64,000 nucleotides of DNA, taken from the NCBI RefSeq assembly GCF_963378075.1, contig NZ_OY726394.1, forward strand, positions 3,100,001 through 3,164,000, read 5' to 3'. The position numbers were made by a program, and so were the translations under genes. Under the pieces are notes generated by a model. It saw only the letters and a program-made list of their open reading frames with translations. It searched no databases and was not told where the DNA came from. The number at the start of each line of letters is the position of its first letter. The stretch's first letter is position 1. This stretch comes from Mycolicibacter sp. MU0083. Lineage in GTDB: Bacteria > Actinomycetota > Actinomycetes > Mycobacteriales > Mycobacteriaceae. This document shows positions 26,721 through 36,748 of the stretch, in pieces.

Positions 26721-27854
26721 GTGACGATCTCCGACGTATCCAGGCAGGCGCTGCCCGCCGTGGGAGAGACCGGCGTGGTCGGCATCGGGCCGCTGGTGTT
26801 GGAGAGCGGCGCGGTACTCGACGACGTACACATCGCGGTGCAGCGCTGGGGCGAGTTGTCGCCCCGGCGCGACAACGTCGTCATGGTGCTGCACGCACTC
26901 ACCGGGGACTCCCATGTCGCCGGTCCCGCCGGCCCCGGGCATCCGACCCCGGGCTGGTGGGACGGGATCATCGGGCCCGGCGCCCCGATCGACACCGACC
27001 GCTGGTGCGCGGTGGCCACCAACGCCCTGGGCGGCTGCTGCGGCTCCACCGGCCCGGCATCGCTGGCCCGCGACGGCAAGCCGTGGGGCTCGCGGTTTCC
27101 GGCGATCTCGATTCGCGACCAGGTGGAAGCCGACATCGCCGCGCTGGCCGCACTCGGTATCACCGAGGTGGCCGCGGTGCTGGGCGGCTCGATGGGGGGC
27201 GCCAGGGGCCTGGAGTGGATGGTCGGCCACCCCGACCGGGTCGGCGCCGGGCTGCTGCTGGCCGTCGGCGCCCGCGCGACCGCCGACCAGATCGGCACCC
27301 AGAGCACGCAGGTCGCGGCCATCAAAGCCGACCCGAACTGGCAGGGCGGCGACTATCACGGCACCGGCCGTCACCCCGACGCCGGGTTGGCGCTGGCCCG
27401 GCGCATCGCGCACCTGACCTACCGGGGCGAGACCGAACTGGACCGCCGGTTCGCCAACGACTCCCAGGACGGCGAGGATCCGGCCGCCGGGGGCCGCTAC
27501 GCCGTGGAGAGCTACCTGCAGCATCACGGCGACAAGCTGGTGTCGAGGTTCGATGCCGGCAGCTACGTAGCCCTGACCGACGCGCTGTCCGGCTTCGATG
27601 TCGGGCGCGGCCGCGGCGGGGTCGCCGCGGCGCTACAGGGCTGCCCGGTGCCCGCGGTGGTCGCCGGAATCACCTCCGACCGGCTCTACCCGCTGCGGCT
27701 GCAGGCGGAACTGGCCGAGTCGCTGCCGGGCTGTGCGGGGCTGGACGTCATCGACTCGGTGAACGGGCACGACGGCTTCCTGTTGGAGACCGAGCCGGTC
27801 GGCGAGCTGATCCGCAGGACGCTCGCCCTGGCCGAAAGCGCGCAGCGGCGATGA
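26721..27854 (+). CDS. metX: Homoserine O-acetyltransferase
   Basis: Acetyl-CoA-dependent activation of homoserine, giving the substrate of the preceding enzyme. It is a 377-residue alpha/beta-hydrolase with the nucleophile motif [12 protein letters not shown], a [12 protein letters not shown] oxyanion-region motif and the catalytic-His segment [11 protein letters not shown]. It is called metA in M. tuberculosis (Rv3341). The GTG at 26721 gives the start VTISDVSRQ that matches homologues; a TTG at 26706 overlapping the previous stop is an alternative. Its stop overlaps the methyltransferase ATG. Confidence 0.96.
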   Translation: MTISDVSRQALPAVGETGVVGIGPLVLESGAVLDDVHIAVQRWGELSPRRDNVVMVLHALTGDSHVAGPAGPGHPTPGWWDGIIGPGAPIDTDRWCAVATNALGGCCGSTGPASLARDGKPWGSRFPAISIRDQVEADIAALAALGITEVAAVLGGSMGGARGLEWMVGHPDRVGAGLLLAVGARATADQIGTQSTQVAAIKADPNWQGGDYHGTGRHPDAGLALARRIAHLTYRGETELDRRFANDSQDGEDPAAGGRYAVESYLQHHGDKLVSRFDAGSYVALTDALSGFDVGRGRGGVAAALQGCPVPAVVAGITSDRLYPLRLQAELAESLPGCAGLDVIDSVNGHDGFLLETEPVGELIRRTLALAESAQRR

Positions 27855-28597
27855 GCCCGGCCGGGCAGGGACGCCGCGACCGCTCGCTGTCGTTCGGCTC
27901 GCAGGCCGCCGCCTACGAACGGGGCCGGCCGTCCTATCCCCCGGACGCCATCGACTGGCTGTTGCCGCCGGGGGCCCGCGATGTCCTCGACCTGGGCGCC
28001 GGCACCGGCAAGCTCACCGCACGCCTGGTGGAGCGGGGCCTGGACGTGGTGGCCGTGGATCCGATCGCGGAAATGCTCGAAGTGCTGGCCACCGCGTTGC
28101 CCGGCACCCCGGCGCTGCTCGGTTCCGCCGAACAGATCCCCCTGCCGGACAACAGTGTCGACGCGGTCCTGGTGGCCCAGGCCTGGCATTGGTTCGATGC
28201 CACCCGGGCCATCCCCGAGCTGGTGCGGGTACTGCGCCCGGGCGGTCGGCTGGGCTTGGTCTGGAACACCCGCGACGAACGTCTGGGCTGGGTCAAGGAA
28301 CTCGGCAACATCATCGGCCGCGAGGACGCCCGTGACGTGGTGGAGGCCGGTGTGCACCTGCCCGCGCCGTTCGGCGAGATCGAGAGCCACCAGGTGGAGT
28401 GGACCAATTATCTGACGCCGCAGGCACTGCTCGACCTGGTCGCCTCGCGTAGTTACTGCATCACCTCGCCGGACGCGGTGCGCACCAAGACGCTGGACCG
28501 GGTCCGCACACTGCTGGCCACCCATCCCGCACTGGCCGGCGCGGCGGGACTGTCGATGCCCTACGTCACCGTGTGCATGCGGGCCACGTTGAGCTGA
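27851..28597 (+). CDS. Class I SAM-dependent methyltransferase (Rv3342-like)
   Basis: 248 residues. Motif I is [15 protein letters not shown] near residue 43, motif II is [11 protein letters not shown], and a post-motif [16 protein letters not shown] typical of the UbiE/methyltransferase-11 group follows. The N-terminus [17 protein letters not shown] is shared with small-molecule methyltransferases. The ATG overlaps the metX stop (ATGA), so it belongs to the SAM-regulated operon, as Rv3342 does in M. tuberculosis. The substrate is unknown. Confidence 0.9.
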   Translation: MSPAGQGRRDRSLSFGSQAAAYERGRPSYPPDAIDWLLPPGARDVLDLGAGTGKLTARLVERGLDVVAVDPIAEMLEVLATALPGTPALLGSAEQIPLPDNSVDAVLVAQAWHWFDATRAIPELVRVLRPGGRLGLVWNTRDERLGWVKELGNIIGREDARDVVEAGVHLPAPFGEIESHQVEWTNYLTPQALLDLVASRSYCITSPDAVRTKTLDRVRTLLATHPALAGAAGLSMPYVTVCMRATLS

Positions 28598-28617
28598 GGG
28601 CCGCGTTCCCCGCGGAC

Positions 28618-28673
28618 GAGCGTGCGCGGTTGTACAGAATTCACGGCGCGTCGCCGTGCAGACCCGCACGCTC
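28618..28673. terminator. Nested inverted repeat between convergent genes
   Basis: Outer arms gagcgtgcg (28618-28626) and cgcacgctc (28665-28673) enclose an inner hairpin acggcg-cgt-cgccgt. It lies between the convergent methyltransferase and PE-PPE genes, so it suits a bidirectional terminator. Similar intergenic elements occur in mycobacteria, so it may be a dispersed repeat. Confidence 0.55.
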
Positions 28674-28700
28674 ACCGCACATCGGGCCGGCCGGCGGGGC

Positions 28701-30203
28701 TTAGGCGCTGAACAGGTCGGTGAAGTCGCCCACGATCGACTGCAGCGCCGCGCCGACGCTCAACAACTGGAACCCGATCGCGGTGGTCACCAACCCGACG
28801 TCGGCGGCGATGGGCAGCCCGATCGCGTTCACCAGATTGGTCAGCAGGTCGTCGTCGCCCATCAGCGAGTCGAAGAAGACGCTCACGTTGTAGGCGGGCA
28901 TGGTGGTCAGCAGGGCGTTGATGATGTCGGCCGTCGGCAGCAGCACCGAATACATCGTGGCGGCCGCACCGGAGATCGTGTTGACGACGTCGAGGAGGCT
29001 GGGCAACGCGAAGTCGGTCAGCGAACCGGCCGCCTCGGAGACGTCGCCGAACGACAGGTGCCCGAGGTCGTAGATGAAGGCGTTGACCCCGTGCTGCAGT
29101 CCCTGCCCCAGTGAGGTCAGCAGCTCCATCACATCGATGTCCTCGGGGAACACCCCGAACGGGGTGGTCAGGTTCGCCGGACCCATGTCCCAGCCGCCGT
29201 GGGTCAGCTCCCCGTCGACATAGGTGTCGACGTTGCCGTAGCCGAGGTCGACCAGAATCCTGGTGACCGGCTCCAGCAGGTCATAGAGGGGCTGTCCGAT
29301 CACCGGGATGCCCAGCAGCATCTGCAGCAGCGGCAGCGTCTCGGTGGGGATCACGTAGTAGTCGGTGTTCGCCGCGGCCGAGACGCCCTCGGGAAGCTCC
29401 AGCGGCCCGTCGTAGTTGGTGGAGCCCAGCAGCAGTTCCGCGGAGTCGATGGCACCGTCTTTGGAGTAGCCGGGACCGTGCACCATCGCGATGCCCAACA
29501 CGGCGTTCAGCGTCGACAGGAAGTTGAGCGGGTACCGCGGGAAGTCGGCGAACCCGTCGTATTCGGCGATGTAGATGTCGGTCGCATACGGGGTGTCGCC
29601 CGGCGTGCCCCCGTAGAAGTCGATGCCCAGGGACGGGATGTAGAGCGGGACGTCCGGGAGCGCGAAACGGGACAGCAGGCCGCCGTTGGGGAACATCTCG
29701 TTGGCCAGCAGCACGAACGACAACTGGTCGACGTCGGGTGCGCCGGCGCCGAGCGCGGCCAGGTCGTTCATGGTCAGCGAGGCCAGCACCGCGCTCTGCG
29801 AGACGCCGTAGGCCACCACCTTGTCGCCGGCCTGGATGTGGTCGAGGATCGTCTGGTCGAGAATCCGCACACCCTGGTCCACCGAGACGTCCAGCGGCAG
29901 GCTCTTGACCCCGGTGCCCGGGTACAGGCCTTCCGGGGTGAAGACGCCGTGCATGGTGTAGTCGCCGTATCCGAGGTGCCCGAGGTAACGCTCGGCCCAG
30001 GCGAAGTCCAACGCTCCCGGGATCGGCGTACCGCTGCCGCCCATGATCAGGGCAACGTTGTCCATCAGTGCCACGTCGGCGGTCACCGTCGGCGATGGGG
30101 ACACCGATCCGGGCACCAGGATCGGCGAAGCGACCAGAGCTGCGGCACCGGAGACGGCCACCGCGGCAGTGCTCAACGAACGGAACGTGGGGCTTACCTT
30201 CAC
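28701..30203 (-). CDS. Secreted PE-PPE-domain serine hydrolase
   Basis: 500 residues. A signal-peptide-like start (MKVSPTFRSLSTAAVAVSGAAALVA) is followed directly by a PE-PPE domain with ALIMGGSGTPIP and the nucleophile-type motif AYGVSQSAVLA (G-x-S-x-S). This family has an alpha/beta-hydrolase fold and some members are esterases. There is no N-terminal PE or PPE secretion domain, so export is probably by Sec. The second half is hydrophobic helices with repeated L/V/A runs, perhaps membrane- or lipid-associated. The GTG at 30203 has ggaggtcgtc upstream. It stands alone, with an AT-rich promoter region. Confidence 0.88.
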   Translation of the reverse strand: MKVSPTFRSLSTAAVAVSGAAALVASPILVPGSVSPSPTVTADVALMDNVALIMGGSGTPIPGALDFAWAERYLGHLGYGDYTMHGVFTPEGLYPGTGVKSLPLDVSVDQGVRILDQTILDHIQAGDKVVAYGVSQSAVLASLTMNDLAALGAGAPDVDQLSFVLLANEMFPNGGLLSRFALPDVPLYIPSLGIDFYGGTPGDTPYATDIYIAEYDGFADFPRYPLNFLSTLNAVLGIAMVHGPGYSKDGAIDSAELLLGSTNYDGPLELPEGVSAAANTDYYVIPTETLPLLQMLLGIPVIGQPLYDLLEPVTRILVDLGYGNVDTYVDGELTHGGWDMGPANLTTPFGVFPEDIDVMELLTSLGQGLQHGVNAFIYDLGHLSFGDVSEAAGSLTDFALPSLLDVVNTISGAAATMYSVLLPTADIINALLTTMPAYNVSVFFDSLMGDDDLLTNLVNAIGLPIAADVGLVTTAIGFQLLSVGAALQSIVGDFTDLFSA

Positions 30204-30562
30204 GACGACCTCCGGCAGCGAACGCAGAACTGCTTATTGCTTGCCTAAGCCTATCTATAACATTACAAAAACCTGAAACACGTATGAATATTTCAAACTT
30301 TTGACTGTATAAATTTCCATTGTTCGGGGCATTCTTCCGGCTTGCACGCTCATAATGCGACTGATGATTCGGATCGGGCGGCGAAACCAGTTGATGGTGG
30401 ACTCCGATCGGGGGCCCGCGTCGCCGGTCCACTCCGGAACCCCGTAGGCAAACCGTGACCCGATGGACTCGTCGGCGTTACCGCTTTGATGCAGAATTTC
30501 AACGGGGACGTGCGGTGGCCTTCGGAGATCTTCGGGGCACCGGACGACGACGAGGGGGACGC
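30204..30562. other. AT-rich divergent intergenic region
   Basis: This 359-base gap separates the divergent PE-PPE hydrolase and DUF732 genes. Bases about 30230-30360 are strikingly AT-rich for this genome (runs such as cctatctataacattacaaa and tgaatatttcaaacttttga). They probably hold promoters for both genes. No RNA gene, hairpin or uORF was convincing. Confidence 0.5.
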
Positions 30563-31006
30563 ATGGGGAAATTCTTGGTCGACGCGGGCTGCGCAACGGC
30601 GGCCGCACTGCTGGCCACCGCGGGATTCGTCGCACCGGCGCAGGCGAGTCCGGTCGATACGTCGTTCCTGTCCGACCTGACCGGAGCGGGCATCCCGGTC
30701 GCCGATCCGGCCGCCACCGCGTCTCTCGGCCAGTCCGTCTGCCCCATGTTGAGCGAACCCGCCGGCACCGCGGCCTCGGTCGCCGCCCCCGTCGCCGCCA
30801 TGGGCGGCGGACCCGCCATGTCGCCTGAGATGGCTCGCCTGTTCACCGAGATCGCGGTGCAGGTGTACTGCCCGCAGATGCTCTCGCAACTGGCCAGCGG
30901 CCAAGTGCCGGAGCTACCGCAGATTCCCGGGATGGCCGTCGGTATTCCCGGTCTGTCCGACGGGGTTCCCGCGATCCCGGCGATCCCGGCGATCCCGCGC
31001 GCCTAG
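30563..31006 (+). CDS. Small secreted DUF732-type protein
   Basis: 147 residues with an N-terminal signal peptide (MGKFLVDAGCATAAALLATAGFVAPAQA, cleavage near APAQA-S). The mature region keeps two cysteines (SVCPML and VYCPQML) that probably form a disulfide, as in mycobacterial DUF732 proteins. The C-terminus is a short IPAIPAIPAIP repeat. The ATG at 30563 has cgaggggga upstream; the frame is open earlier but encodes arginine-rich sequence with no start signal. Function is unknown. Confidence 0.75.
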   Translation: MGKFLVDAGCATAAALLATAGFVAPAQASPVDTSFLSDLTGAGIPVADPAATASLGQSVCPMLSEPAGTAASVAAPVAAMGGGPAMSPEMARLFTEIAVQVYCPQMLSQLASGQVPELPQIPGMAVGIPGLSDGVPAIPAIPAIPRA

Positions 31007-31014
31007 CAGGGCCG

Positions 31015-31308
31015 CTAGCTGGTCCCGAGCGGGTCGATGGTCGCGGCCACATAGAGCATCACGGTGGCCGCCGTCGTCATCGTCGCGAAATCCAGTCCGC
31101 GGTCCCGCAGCACCAGCAGCCCCGCCCGATCATCGGACAACACCAGTCGCAGCACGGCGGCCACGCCGGTCCCGATACCGATCAGCAGCGCACCGCGCCG
31201 CCAGAAGTTCGCCCCGGCCAGGACGAACGCCGCCGTGAAGATCAGCCCCACCAGCAGGATCGGCCACTGCGCGGCGATCACCCGACGGACGTGAACGGCG
31301 GCCGTCAC
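31015..31308 (-). CDS. DUF3017 membrane protein (Rv3355c-like)
   Basis: 97 residues with three hydrophobic helices: [37 protein letters not shown] and [17 protein letters not shown] conserved [16 protein letters not shown] loop lies between the last two. The GTG at 31308 overlaps the folD stop (GTGA), and the pair has the same order as Rv3356c-Rv3355c. Function unknown. Confidence 0.88.
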   Translation of the reverse strand: MTAAVHVRRVIAAQWPILLVGLIFTAAFVLAGANFWRRGALLIGIGTGVAAVLRLVLSDDRAGLLVLRDRGLDFATMTTAATVMLYVAATIDPLGTS

Positions 31309-32162
31309 AACGTGCTCTCGACGCTTTCCACGACGTTGGTCAGCAGGAACGCCCGGGTCAGCGGCCCCACCCCGCCCGGGTTCGGCGACACGTGGCCGGC
31401 CACCTCCCACACGTCGGGGTGCACATCACCGACCAGCCCGGCGTCGGTCCGCGACACCCCGACGTCGACGATCGCCGCACCGGGACGCACCATGTCGGCG
31501 GTGAGCATGTGCGGCACCCCGACCGCGGCGACGATGATGTCGGCCTGGCGGGTCAGCGCCGGCAGGTCACGGGTGCCGGTGTGGCACAGCGTGACGGTGG
31601 CGTTCTCCGACCGGCGGGTGAGCAGCAGCCCCAGCGGGCGACCGACCGTCACCCCGCGTCCGATCACCACCACGTGGGCGCCGGCGAGCGGCACCTCGTA
31701 GCGGCGCAGCAGGTGCACGATCCCGCGCGGCGTGCACGGCAGCGCCGCCGGCGTGCCCAGCACCAGCCGGCCCAGATTCGTCGGGTGCAGCCCGTCGGCG
31801 TCCTTGGCCGGGTCGATGCGCTCGAGCGCGGCGTTCTCGTCCAGGTGTCCGGGCAGCGGCAATTGCACGATGTAGCCGGTGCACTCGTCGTTGGCGTTCA
31901 ACTCGTCGATGGTGTCCTCGAGTTGCGCGGTGCTGCAATCCGCGGGCAGGTCACGACGAATCGAGGTGATACCGACCTTGGCGCAGTCGGAGTGCTTGCC
32001 GCGCACGTAGGCGTGCGAACCCGGATCGTCACCGACCAGGACGGTGCCCAGCCCCGGTGTGCGCCCGGCGGCCGACAACGCCGCTACCCGCTTCTGAAGG
32101 TCGACGAAGATCTCGTCGCGCGTCGCCTTGCCGTCCAACGTGATTGCACCCACGCCGGACAT
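31305..32162 (-). CDS. folD: Bifunctional methylenetetrahydrofolate dehydrogenase/cyclohydrolase
   Basis: Interconverts 5,10-methylene-, methenyl- and 10-formyl-tetrahydrofolate with NADP+. The 285-residue protein has [15 protein letters not shown] (catalytic Lys), [29 protein letters not shown] and [18 protein letters not shown] (Rossmann motif). The ATG at 32162 gives [17 protein letters not shown]; a GTG at 32153 gives a length closer to the M. tuberculosis protein and is equally possible. It is transcribed with the DUF3017 gene. Confidence 0.97.
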   Translation of the reverse strand: MSGVGAITLDGKATRDEIFVDLQKRVAALSAAGRTPGLGTVLVGDDPGSHAYVRGKHSDCAKVGITSIRRDLPADCSTAQLEDTIDELNANDECTGYIVQLPLPGHLDENAALERIDPAKDADGLHPTNLGRLVLGTPAALPCTPRGIVHLLRRYEVPLAGAHVVVIGRGVTVGRPLGLLLTRRSENATVTLCHTGTRDLPALTRQADIIVAAVGVPHMLTADMVRPGAAIVDVGVSRTDAGLVGDVHPDVWEVAGHVSPNPGGVGPLTRAFLLTNVVESVESTL

Positions 32163-32229
32163 TGTGGCACGTACCGGTCGGGGACCGTTTGTGCGAATGT
32201 TCCCAGCGGGTGACTTGTAGGCTCCCGCT

Positions 32230-33414
32230 ATGTCCGTCCCCGACGTCTTCAGTCCCGGCAAGCTCGGACCGCTCACGCTGCGCAACCGGATCATCAAGGC
32301 TGCCACGTTCGAGAACCGGACCCCGGGCGCACTGGTCTCCGACGACCTGATCGAGTACCACCGGTTGCCGGCCGCGGGCGGGGTCGGTATGACCACCGTG
32401 GCCTACTGCGCGGTCTCCCGCGGCGGGCGGACCTCCGACGACGGGCTGTGGATGCGCCCGGAGGCCGTCGCGGGCCTGCGCCGACTGACCGAGGCCATCC
32501 ACGCCGAGGGTGCACTGGTCAGTGCGCAGATCGGCCATGCGGGTCCGGTCGCCGACGCGCGTTCCAACAAGGCCCGGGCGCTGGCCCCGGTCCGGTTCTT
32601 CAACCCGATCGGGATGCGTTTCGCGAAGAAGGCGAGCCGCGACGACATCGACGACGTCATCGCCCAGCACGCCGACGCCGCCCGCTACGCCGTCGACGCC
32701 GGGTTCGACGCCGTCGAGATCCATCTGGGCCACAACTACCTGGCGAGTTCGTTCCTGAGTCCGCTGATCAACCGCCGCACCGACGAGTTCGGGGGATCAC
32801 TGGCGAACCGGGCCAAGGTGGCCCGCGGCGTGGTGCAGGCCGTCCGCCGTGCGGTGGGCGGGCAGATCGCCGTGACCGCCAAGCTGAACATGACCGACGG
32901 GGTGCGCGGCGGGATCAGCCTGGACGAGTCGCTGACCACCGCGAAGTGGCTGCAGGACGACGGCGGTCTGGACGCCCTGGAGCTGACCGCGGGCAGTTCG
33001 CTGGTCAACCCGATGTACCTGTTCCGCGGGAATGCTCCGATCAAGGAGTTCGCCGCCGTGTTTCCCCCGCCGTTGAGCTGGGGTATGCGCATGACCGGCA
33101 ACCGGTTCCTGCGCGAATATCCCTACCACGACGCCTATCTGCTGCGTGATGCCCGGTTGTTCCGGGCCGAGCTGTCGATGCCGCTGATCCTGTTGGGCGG
33201 CATCACCGACCGCGAGACGATGGACACCGCGATGTCCGAGGGATTCGAGTTCGTCGCCATGGCCCGGGCGTTGCTGGCCGAACCGGATCTGATCAACCGG
33301 ATCGCCGCCGAACCGTCCACCCGGTCGGCATGCATCCACTGCAACCAGTGCATGCCCACGATCTACCGCCGCACCCGTTGCGTCGTTACCGGCGCACCCG
33401 ACGAAGTTAGCTAA
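32230..33414 (+). CDS. NADH:flavin oxidoreductase, old yellow enzyme family (Rv3359-like)
   Basis: 394-residue FMN-dependent TIM-barrel enzyme. It has the N-terminal [44 protein letters not shown], the substrate-binding [37 protein letters not shown] (H-x-x-N pair) and the phosphate-binding [15 protein letters not shown]. The C-terminal CIHCNQC resembles the cluster-type cysteines of larger relatives, but with no further domain. It may act on lipid or steroid enones; this is unknown. It is divergent from folD, and the FHA-ABC gene follows 11 bases later. Confidence 0.9.
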   Translation: MSVPDVFSPGKLGPLTLRNRIIKAATFENRTPGALVSDDLIEYHRLPAAGGVGMTTVAYCAVSRGGRTSDDGLWMRPEAVAGLRRLTEAIHAEGALVSAQIGHAGPVADARSNKARALAPVRFFNPIGMRFAKKASRDDIDDVIAQHADAARYAVDAGFDAVEIHLGHNYLASSFLSPLINRRTDEFGGSLANRAKVARGVVQAVRRAVGGQIAVTAKLNMTDGVRGGISLDESLTTAKWLQDDGGLDALELTAGSSLVNPMYLFRGNAPIKEFAAVFPPPLSWGMRMTGNRFLREYPYHDAYLLRDARLFRAELSMPLILLGGITDRETMDTAMSEGFEFVAMARALLAEPDLINRIAAEPSTRSACIHCNQCMPTIYRRTRCVVTGAPDEVS

Positions 33415-33425
33415 GGTTGGACGTC

Positions 33426-36176
33426 ATGAATCACCCCGCGCCGCCAGTGCTGACCGTCCGCCACGACGGCACGCAAGGCACCTTCGCCGCAGGCCACGAC
33501 GTGGTGATCGGACGGGATCTACGGGCCGACATCCGGATCCCCCATCCGCTGGTATCCCGCGCCCACCTGTTGCTGCGTTTCGAGCAGGGCCGGTGGCGGG
33601 GCATCGACAACGGCTCCCTCAACGGGATCTACGTCAACGGCCAGCGAGTGCCCGTCGTCGACATCCACGACGGCCAGGCGGTCAACCTCGGTAATCCGGA
33701 CGGGCCGCGGGTCGCCTTCGAGGTGGGCCGGCACCAGGGCCAGGCCGGCCGCCCGCCGCAGACCGTCTCGATCCAGCTGCCGCCGCCCGGCGCGCACCGC
33801 CCGGGTCCACCGCCGCCACCGTCACCGCCGCCGCCGCCGCCGCACTACCCGGTTGCTCCCGAGCCCGTGCACTACCCGGATCCACGTTCGGCCGGCCAAC
33901 CCGGCATGCAGCCGCACTATCAACCGGCCGCGCCCCCACCGCCGCCGCACGCGCCCCGACCGGGCGGCGACGCGGCGCTGCGCCCCGGCTATCCCCCGCC
34001 GCCGCCGGCCGAGGTCTTCCCGCCGCAGCAACCGGCCACCCGGATGGCGCCCGCGGTCGCGACCCCGCCGGTAACCGGCAACATCGCCACCCGGATGTTC
34101 GACATCCTGCGGCCCACCACGAGCTCGGCGCCGGATGCACCGGCCGGGGCCCTGACCATCGGCCGGGCCACCGACAACGACATCGTCATCTCCGACGTGC
34201 TGGCCTCCCGGCACCACGCCATGCTGATCCAGACCACGCTGGGCACCGAGATCCGGGACAGCCGGAGCATCAACGGGACGTTCGTCAACGGTGTCCGGAT
34301 CGGTTCGGCGATCCTGTCCGAGGGCGACCTGGTCACGATCGGCAACGTCGACCTGGAGTTCACCGGCGGCACCCTGCTGCGCCGCACCGACGCCGCTTCG
34401 CGCACCGGTGGCCTGGAGGTCCGTGATGTCTGCTTCGACGTCGAGGGCGGCAAGCGACTGCTCAACAACATCACCCTGACCGCCCGACCGGGCACCTTGA
34501 CCGCGATCATCGGCGGCTCGGGGGCCGGCAAGACCACGCTGTCGCGGCTGATCGCCGGCTACACCAAACCCACCAGCGGATCGGTCACCTTCGAGGGCCA
34601 CAACATCCACGCCGAATACGCCTCGCTGCGCAGTCGAATCGGGATGGTGCCCCAGGACGACGTGGTGCACCGGCAGCTCACGGTCAACCAGGCACTGGGC
34701 TACGCCGCCGAACTGCGACTGCCGCCGGACAGCAGTAAGGCCGACCGGGACAAGGCCGTCGCACAGGTCCTCGAGGAACTCGAGTTGACCAAGCACGCCG
34801 ACACCCGGGTGGACAAGCTCTCCGGCGGGCAGCGCAAACGCGCCTCGGTGGCGCTGGAACTGCTGACCGGGCCGTCGCTGCTGCTGCTGGACGAGCCGAC
34901 CTCGGGCCTGGACCCGGCCCTGGACCGGCAGGTGATGTTGATGCTGCGCGGGCTGGCCGACGCCGGCCGGGTGGTCATGGTCGTCACCCACTCGGTGTCC
35001 TACCTCGATGTCTGCGACCAGATCCTGCTGGTCGCCCCCGGTGGAAAGACCGCATTCTGCGGCCCGCCCAAAGAGGTCTTCCCGGCCATGGGCGCCGACA
35101 ACTACGCCGACATCTTCGCCAGTGTCGGCGCCGACCCCGACGAAGCCAACCGGCGCTTCCTGGAGCGCACCGGAGGCGGCGCGCAGGGTCCGGCGGCCGC
35201 CGTTCCGTCGACCCCGCCGGCCGATCTGGGCAGTCCCCCGCCGGAGAGCCTGCGCAAGCAGCTGTCCACGATCGCACGCCGTCAGGTCCGGCTGATCGTC
35301 TCCGACCGCGGTTACTCGATCTTCCTGGGCATCCTGCCGTTCCTGGTCGGCATGCTGTCGTTGACGGTCAAGGGCAAACACGGGTTGCAGATGCCGGGCC
35401 TCGATGCGCCGACCGAGCCGCAGTACATCATGGTGCTGCTCAATCTCGGAGCGGTGTTCATGGGCACCGCACTGACCATCCGCGACCTGGTCAGCGAACG
35501 ACCCATCTTCAAACGAGAACAGGCGGTAGGCCTGTCCACGGTGGCCTACCTACTCGCCAAGATCACGGTCTTCTGCGGTTTCGCCGTCGCGCAGGCCGCG
35601 ATCGCCACCACCATCGTGATCCTCGGCAAGGGCGGCCCCAAGAAGGGGACGCCGACCAGCGATACCAGTACCTTCGAGCCGCTGTTCGCCAGCGCCAATT
35701 TCGAGCTGTTCCTCACCGTCGCGGCCACCTGCGTGGCCTCGGCGATCCTGGGGTTGGCGTTGTCGGCGTTCGCGCAGTCCAACGAGCAGATCATGCCGAT
35801 GCTGGTGGTCTCGATCATGTCGCAGCTGGTGCTCAGCGGCGGCATGATCCCGGTGACCGGGCGGATCGGGTTGGACCAGATGTCGTGGGTGACTCCCAGC
35901 CGTTGGGGCTATGCGGCGGGCGCGTCGACGATCGACTTCAACACGCTGCTGCATCACGACTCGATCCCCAAGGACTGCATGCCGCTGCCGACCCCGCAGA
36001 ACCCCGATCCGGCCGTGCCGGACGGCTGCACCCCGGCGGTCCAGGTCAAACAGATCCCCCAGGACGGGCTGTGGAAGCACACCAAGGGCATCTGGCTGCT
36101 CGACATGGGCATGCTGGCGCTGCTGTCGGTGTTCTACAGCACCCTGGTGTGGTGGAAGATCCGGCTCAAGCGGTAG
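33426..36176 (+). CDS. FHA-domain ABC exporter (Rv1747-like)
   Basis: 916 residues. Order of parts: FHA1 at about residues 25-100 (VIGRDLRADIRIPHPLVSRAHLLL); a proline-rich linker (100-210); FHA2 at about 235-310 (TIGRATDNDIVISDVLASRHHAML); an ABC ATPase at about 330-560 with Walker A GGSGAGKT, signature LSGGQRKR and Walker B LLLLDEPTSGLD; then an ABC2-type membrane domain with about six helices to the end. In M. tuberculosis, Rv1747 is phosphorylated by the kinase PknF and its FHA domains read that phosphorylation; the cargo is thought to be a cell-envelope lipid. No kinase gene is adjacent here. A potential pairing with the upstream oxidoreductase is not supported beyond spacing. Confidence 0.95.
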   Translation: MNHPAPPVLTVRHDGTQGTFAAGHDVVIGRDLRADIRIPHPLVSRAHLLLRFEQGRWRGIDNGSLNGIYVNGQRVPVVDIHDGQAVNLGNPDGPRVAFEVGRHQGQAGRPPQTVSIQLPPPGAHRPGPPPPPSPPPPPPHYPVAPEPVHYPDPRSAGQPGMQPHYQPAAPPPPPHAPRPGGDAALRPGYPPPPPAEVFPPQQPATRMAPAVATPPVTGNIATRMFDILRPTTSSAPDAPAGALTIGRATDNDIVISDVLASRHHAMLIQTTLGTEIRDSRSINGTFVNGVRIGSAILSEGDLVTIGNVDLEFTGGTLLRRTDAASRTGGLEVRDVCFDVEGGKRLLNNITLTARPGTLTAIIGGSGAGKTTLSRLIAGYTKPTSGSVTFEGHNIHAEYASLRSRIGMVPQDDVVHRQLTVNQALGYAAELRLPPDSSKADRDKAVAQVLEELELTKHADTRVDKLSGGQRKRASVALELLTGPSLLLLDEPTSGLDPALDRQVMLMLRGLADAGRVVMVVTHSVSYLDVCDQILLVAPGGKTAFCGPPKEVFPAMGADNYADIFASVGADPDEANRRFLERTGGGAQGPAAAVPSTPPADLGSPPPESLRKQLSTIARRQVRLIVSDRGYSIFLGILPFLVGMLSLTVKGKHGLQMPGLDAPTEPQYIMVLLNLGAVFMGTALTIRDLVSERPIFKREQAVGLSTVAYLLAKITVFCGFAVAQAAIATTIVILGKGGPKKGTPTSDTSTFEPLFASANFELFLTVAATCVASAILGLALSAFAQSNEQIMPMLVVSIMSQLVLSGGMIPVTGRIGLDQMSWVTPSRWGYAAGASTIDFNTLLHHDSIPKDCMPLPTPQNPDPAVPDGCTPAVQVKQIPQDGLWKHTKGIWLLDMGMLALLSVFYSTLVWWKIRLKR

Positions 36177-36184
36177 CCGCAGTG

Positions 36185-36748
36185 TCAGTCCGCGCCGTCG
36201 AGCCGTAACCCGTGGGCGGCCGCGTAGGTCATCGCCTGGGCGATGTCGATGCGCGCGCCGGTCAGCGCCGCGGTGGTCCACAGCGTCGGGTCGACGCGGG
36301 CACCCCGCAGATCGGCTTCCTCGAGCCGCAGACCGGCGGTGCGAGCACCGGTCAGGTCGGCCTCGCGCAGAACCGCTCTGCGCAGGTCGGTTTCCACCAG
36401 GCCCGCTTCCCGCAACCGGCACCCGGCCAGATCCACCCCGCGAAGATCGTTGCCGCCCAGCACCGCCAGGGTCAGATCGACCTCGTCGAGGACCATCGGC
36501 CGTAGCCGGCAGTCGACGAACACCGAGCCCAGCAGGCTGCAGTGATGGAATTCGCTGTGCCACAGCGATGCCCGTTCGAACCGGCAGTTGCGGAAGGCCG
36601 ATCCGCGGTGCTGCGATTCGGCCAGGTTCGCGCCGCTGAAATCGCAGTCGTCGAAGACCGTCCGTTCGGTGTGCAGCCGGGAGAGATCCTCGTCGCGGAA
36701 ATCGTGGCCGACGAACTCGCGGTCGACCCAGTGCCGGGCGCCGGTCAA
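36185..36748 (-). CDS. mfpA: Pentapeptide-repeat DNA-gyrase modulator MfpA
   Basis: 187 residues built almost entirely of A(D/N)LXX-type pentapeptides (for example DFSGANLAESQHRGSAFRNCRFERASLWHSEF), forming a right-handed beta-helix that mimics DNA. MfpA binds gyrase and modifies fluoroquinolone action. The C-terminal MTYAAAHGLRLDGAD matches mycobacterial MfpA. The only start that fits is TTG 36748, overlapping the mfpB stop (TTGA) with no clear Shine-Dalgarno sequence, so low, coupled translation is likely. It is the last gene of the conservon operon. Confidence 0.95.
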   Translation of the reverse strand: MTGARHWVDREFVGHDFRDEDLSRLHTERTVFDDCDFSGANLAESQHRGSAFRNCRFERASLWHSEFHHCSLLGSVFVDCRLRPMVLDEVDLTLAVLGGNDLRGVDLAGCRLREAGLVETDLRRAVLREADLTGARTAGLRLEEADLRGARVDPTLWTTAALTGARIDIAQAMTYAAAHGLRLDGAD

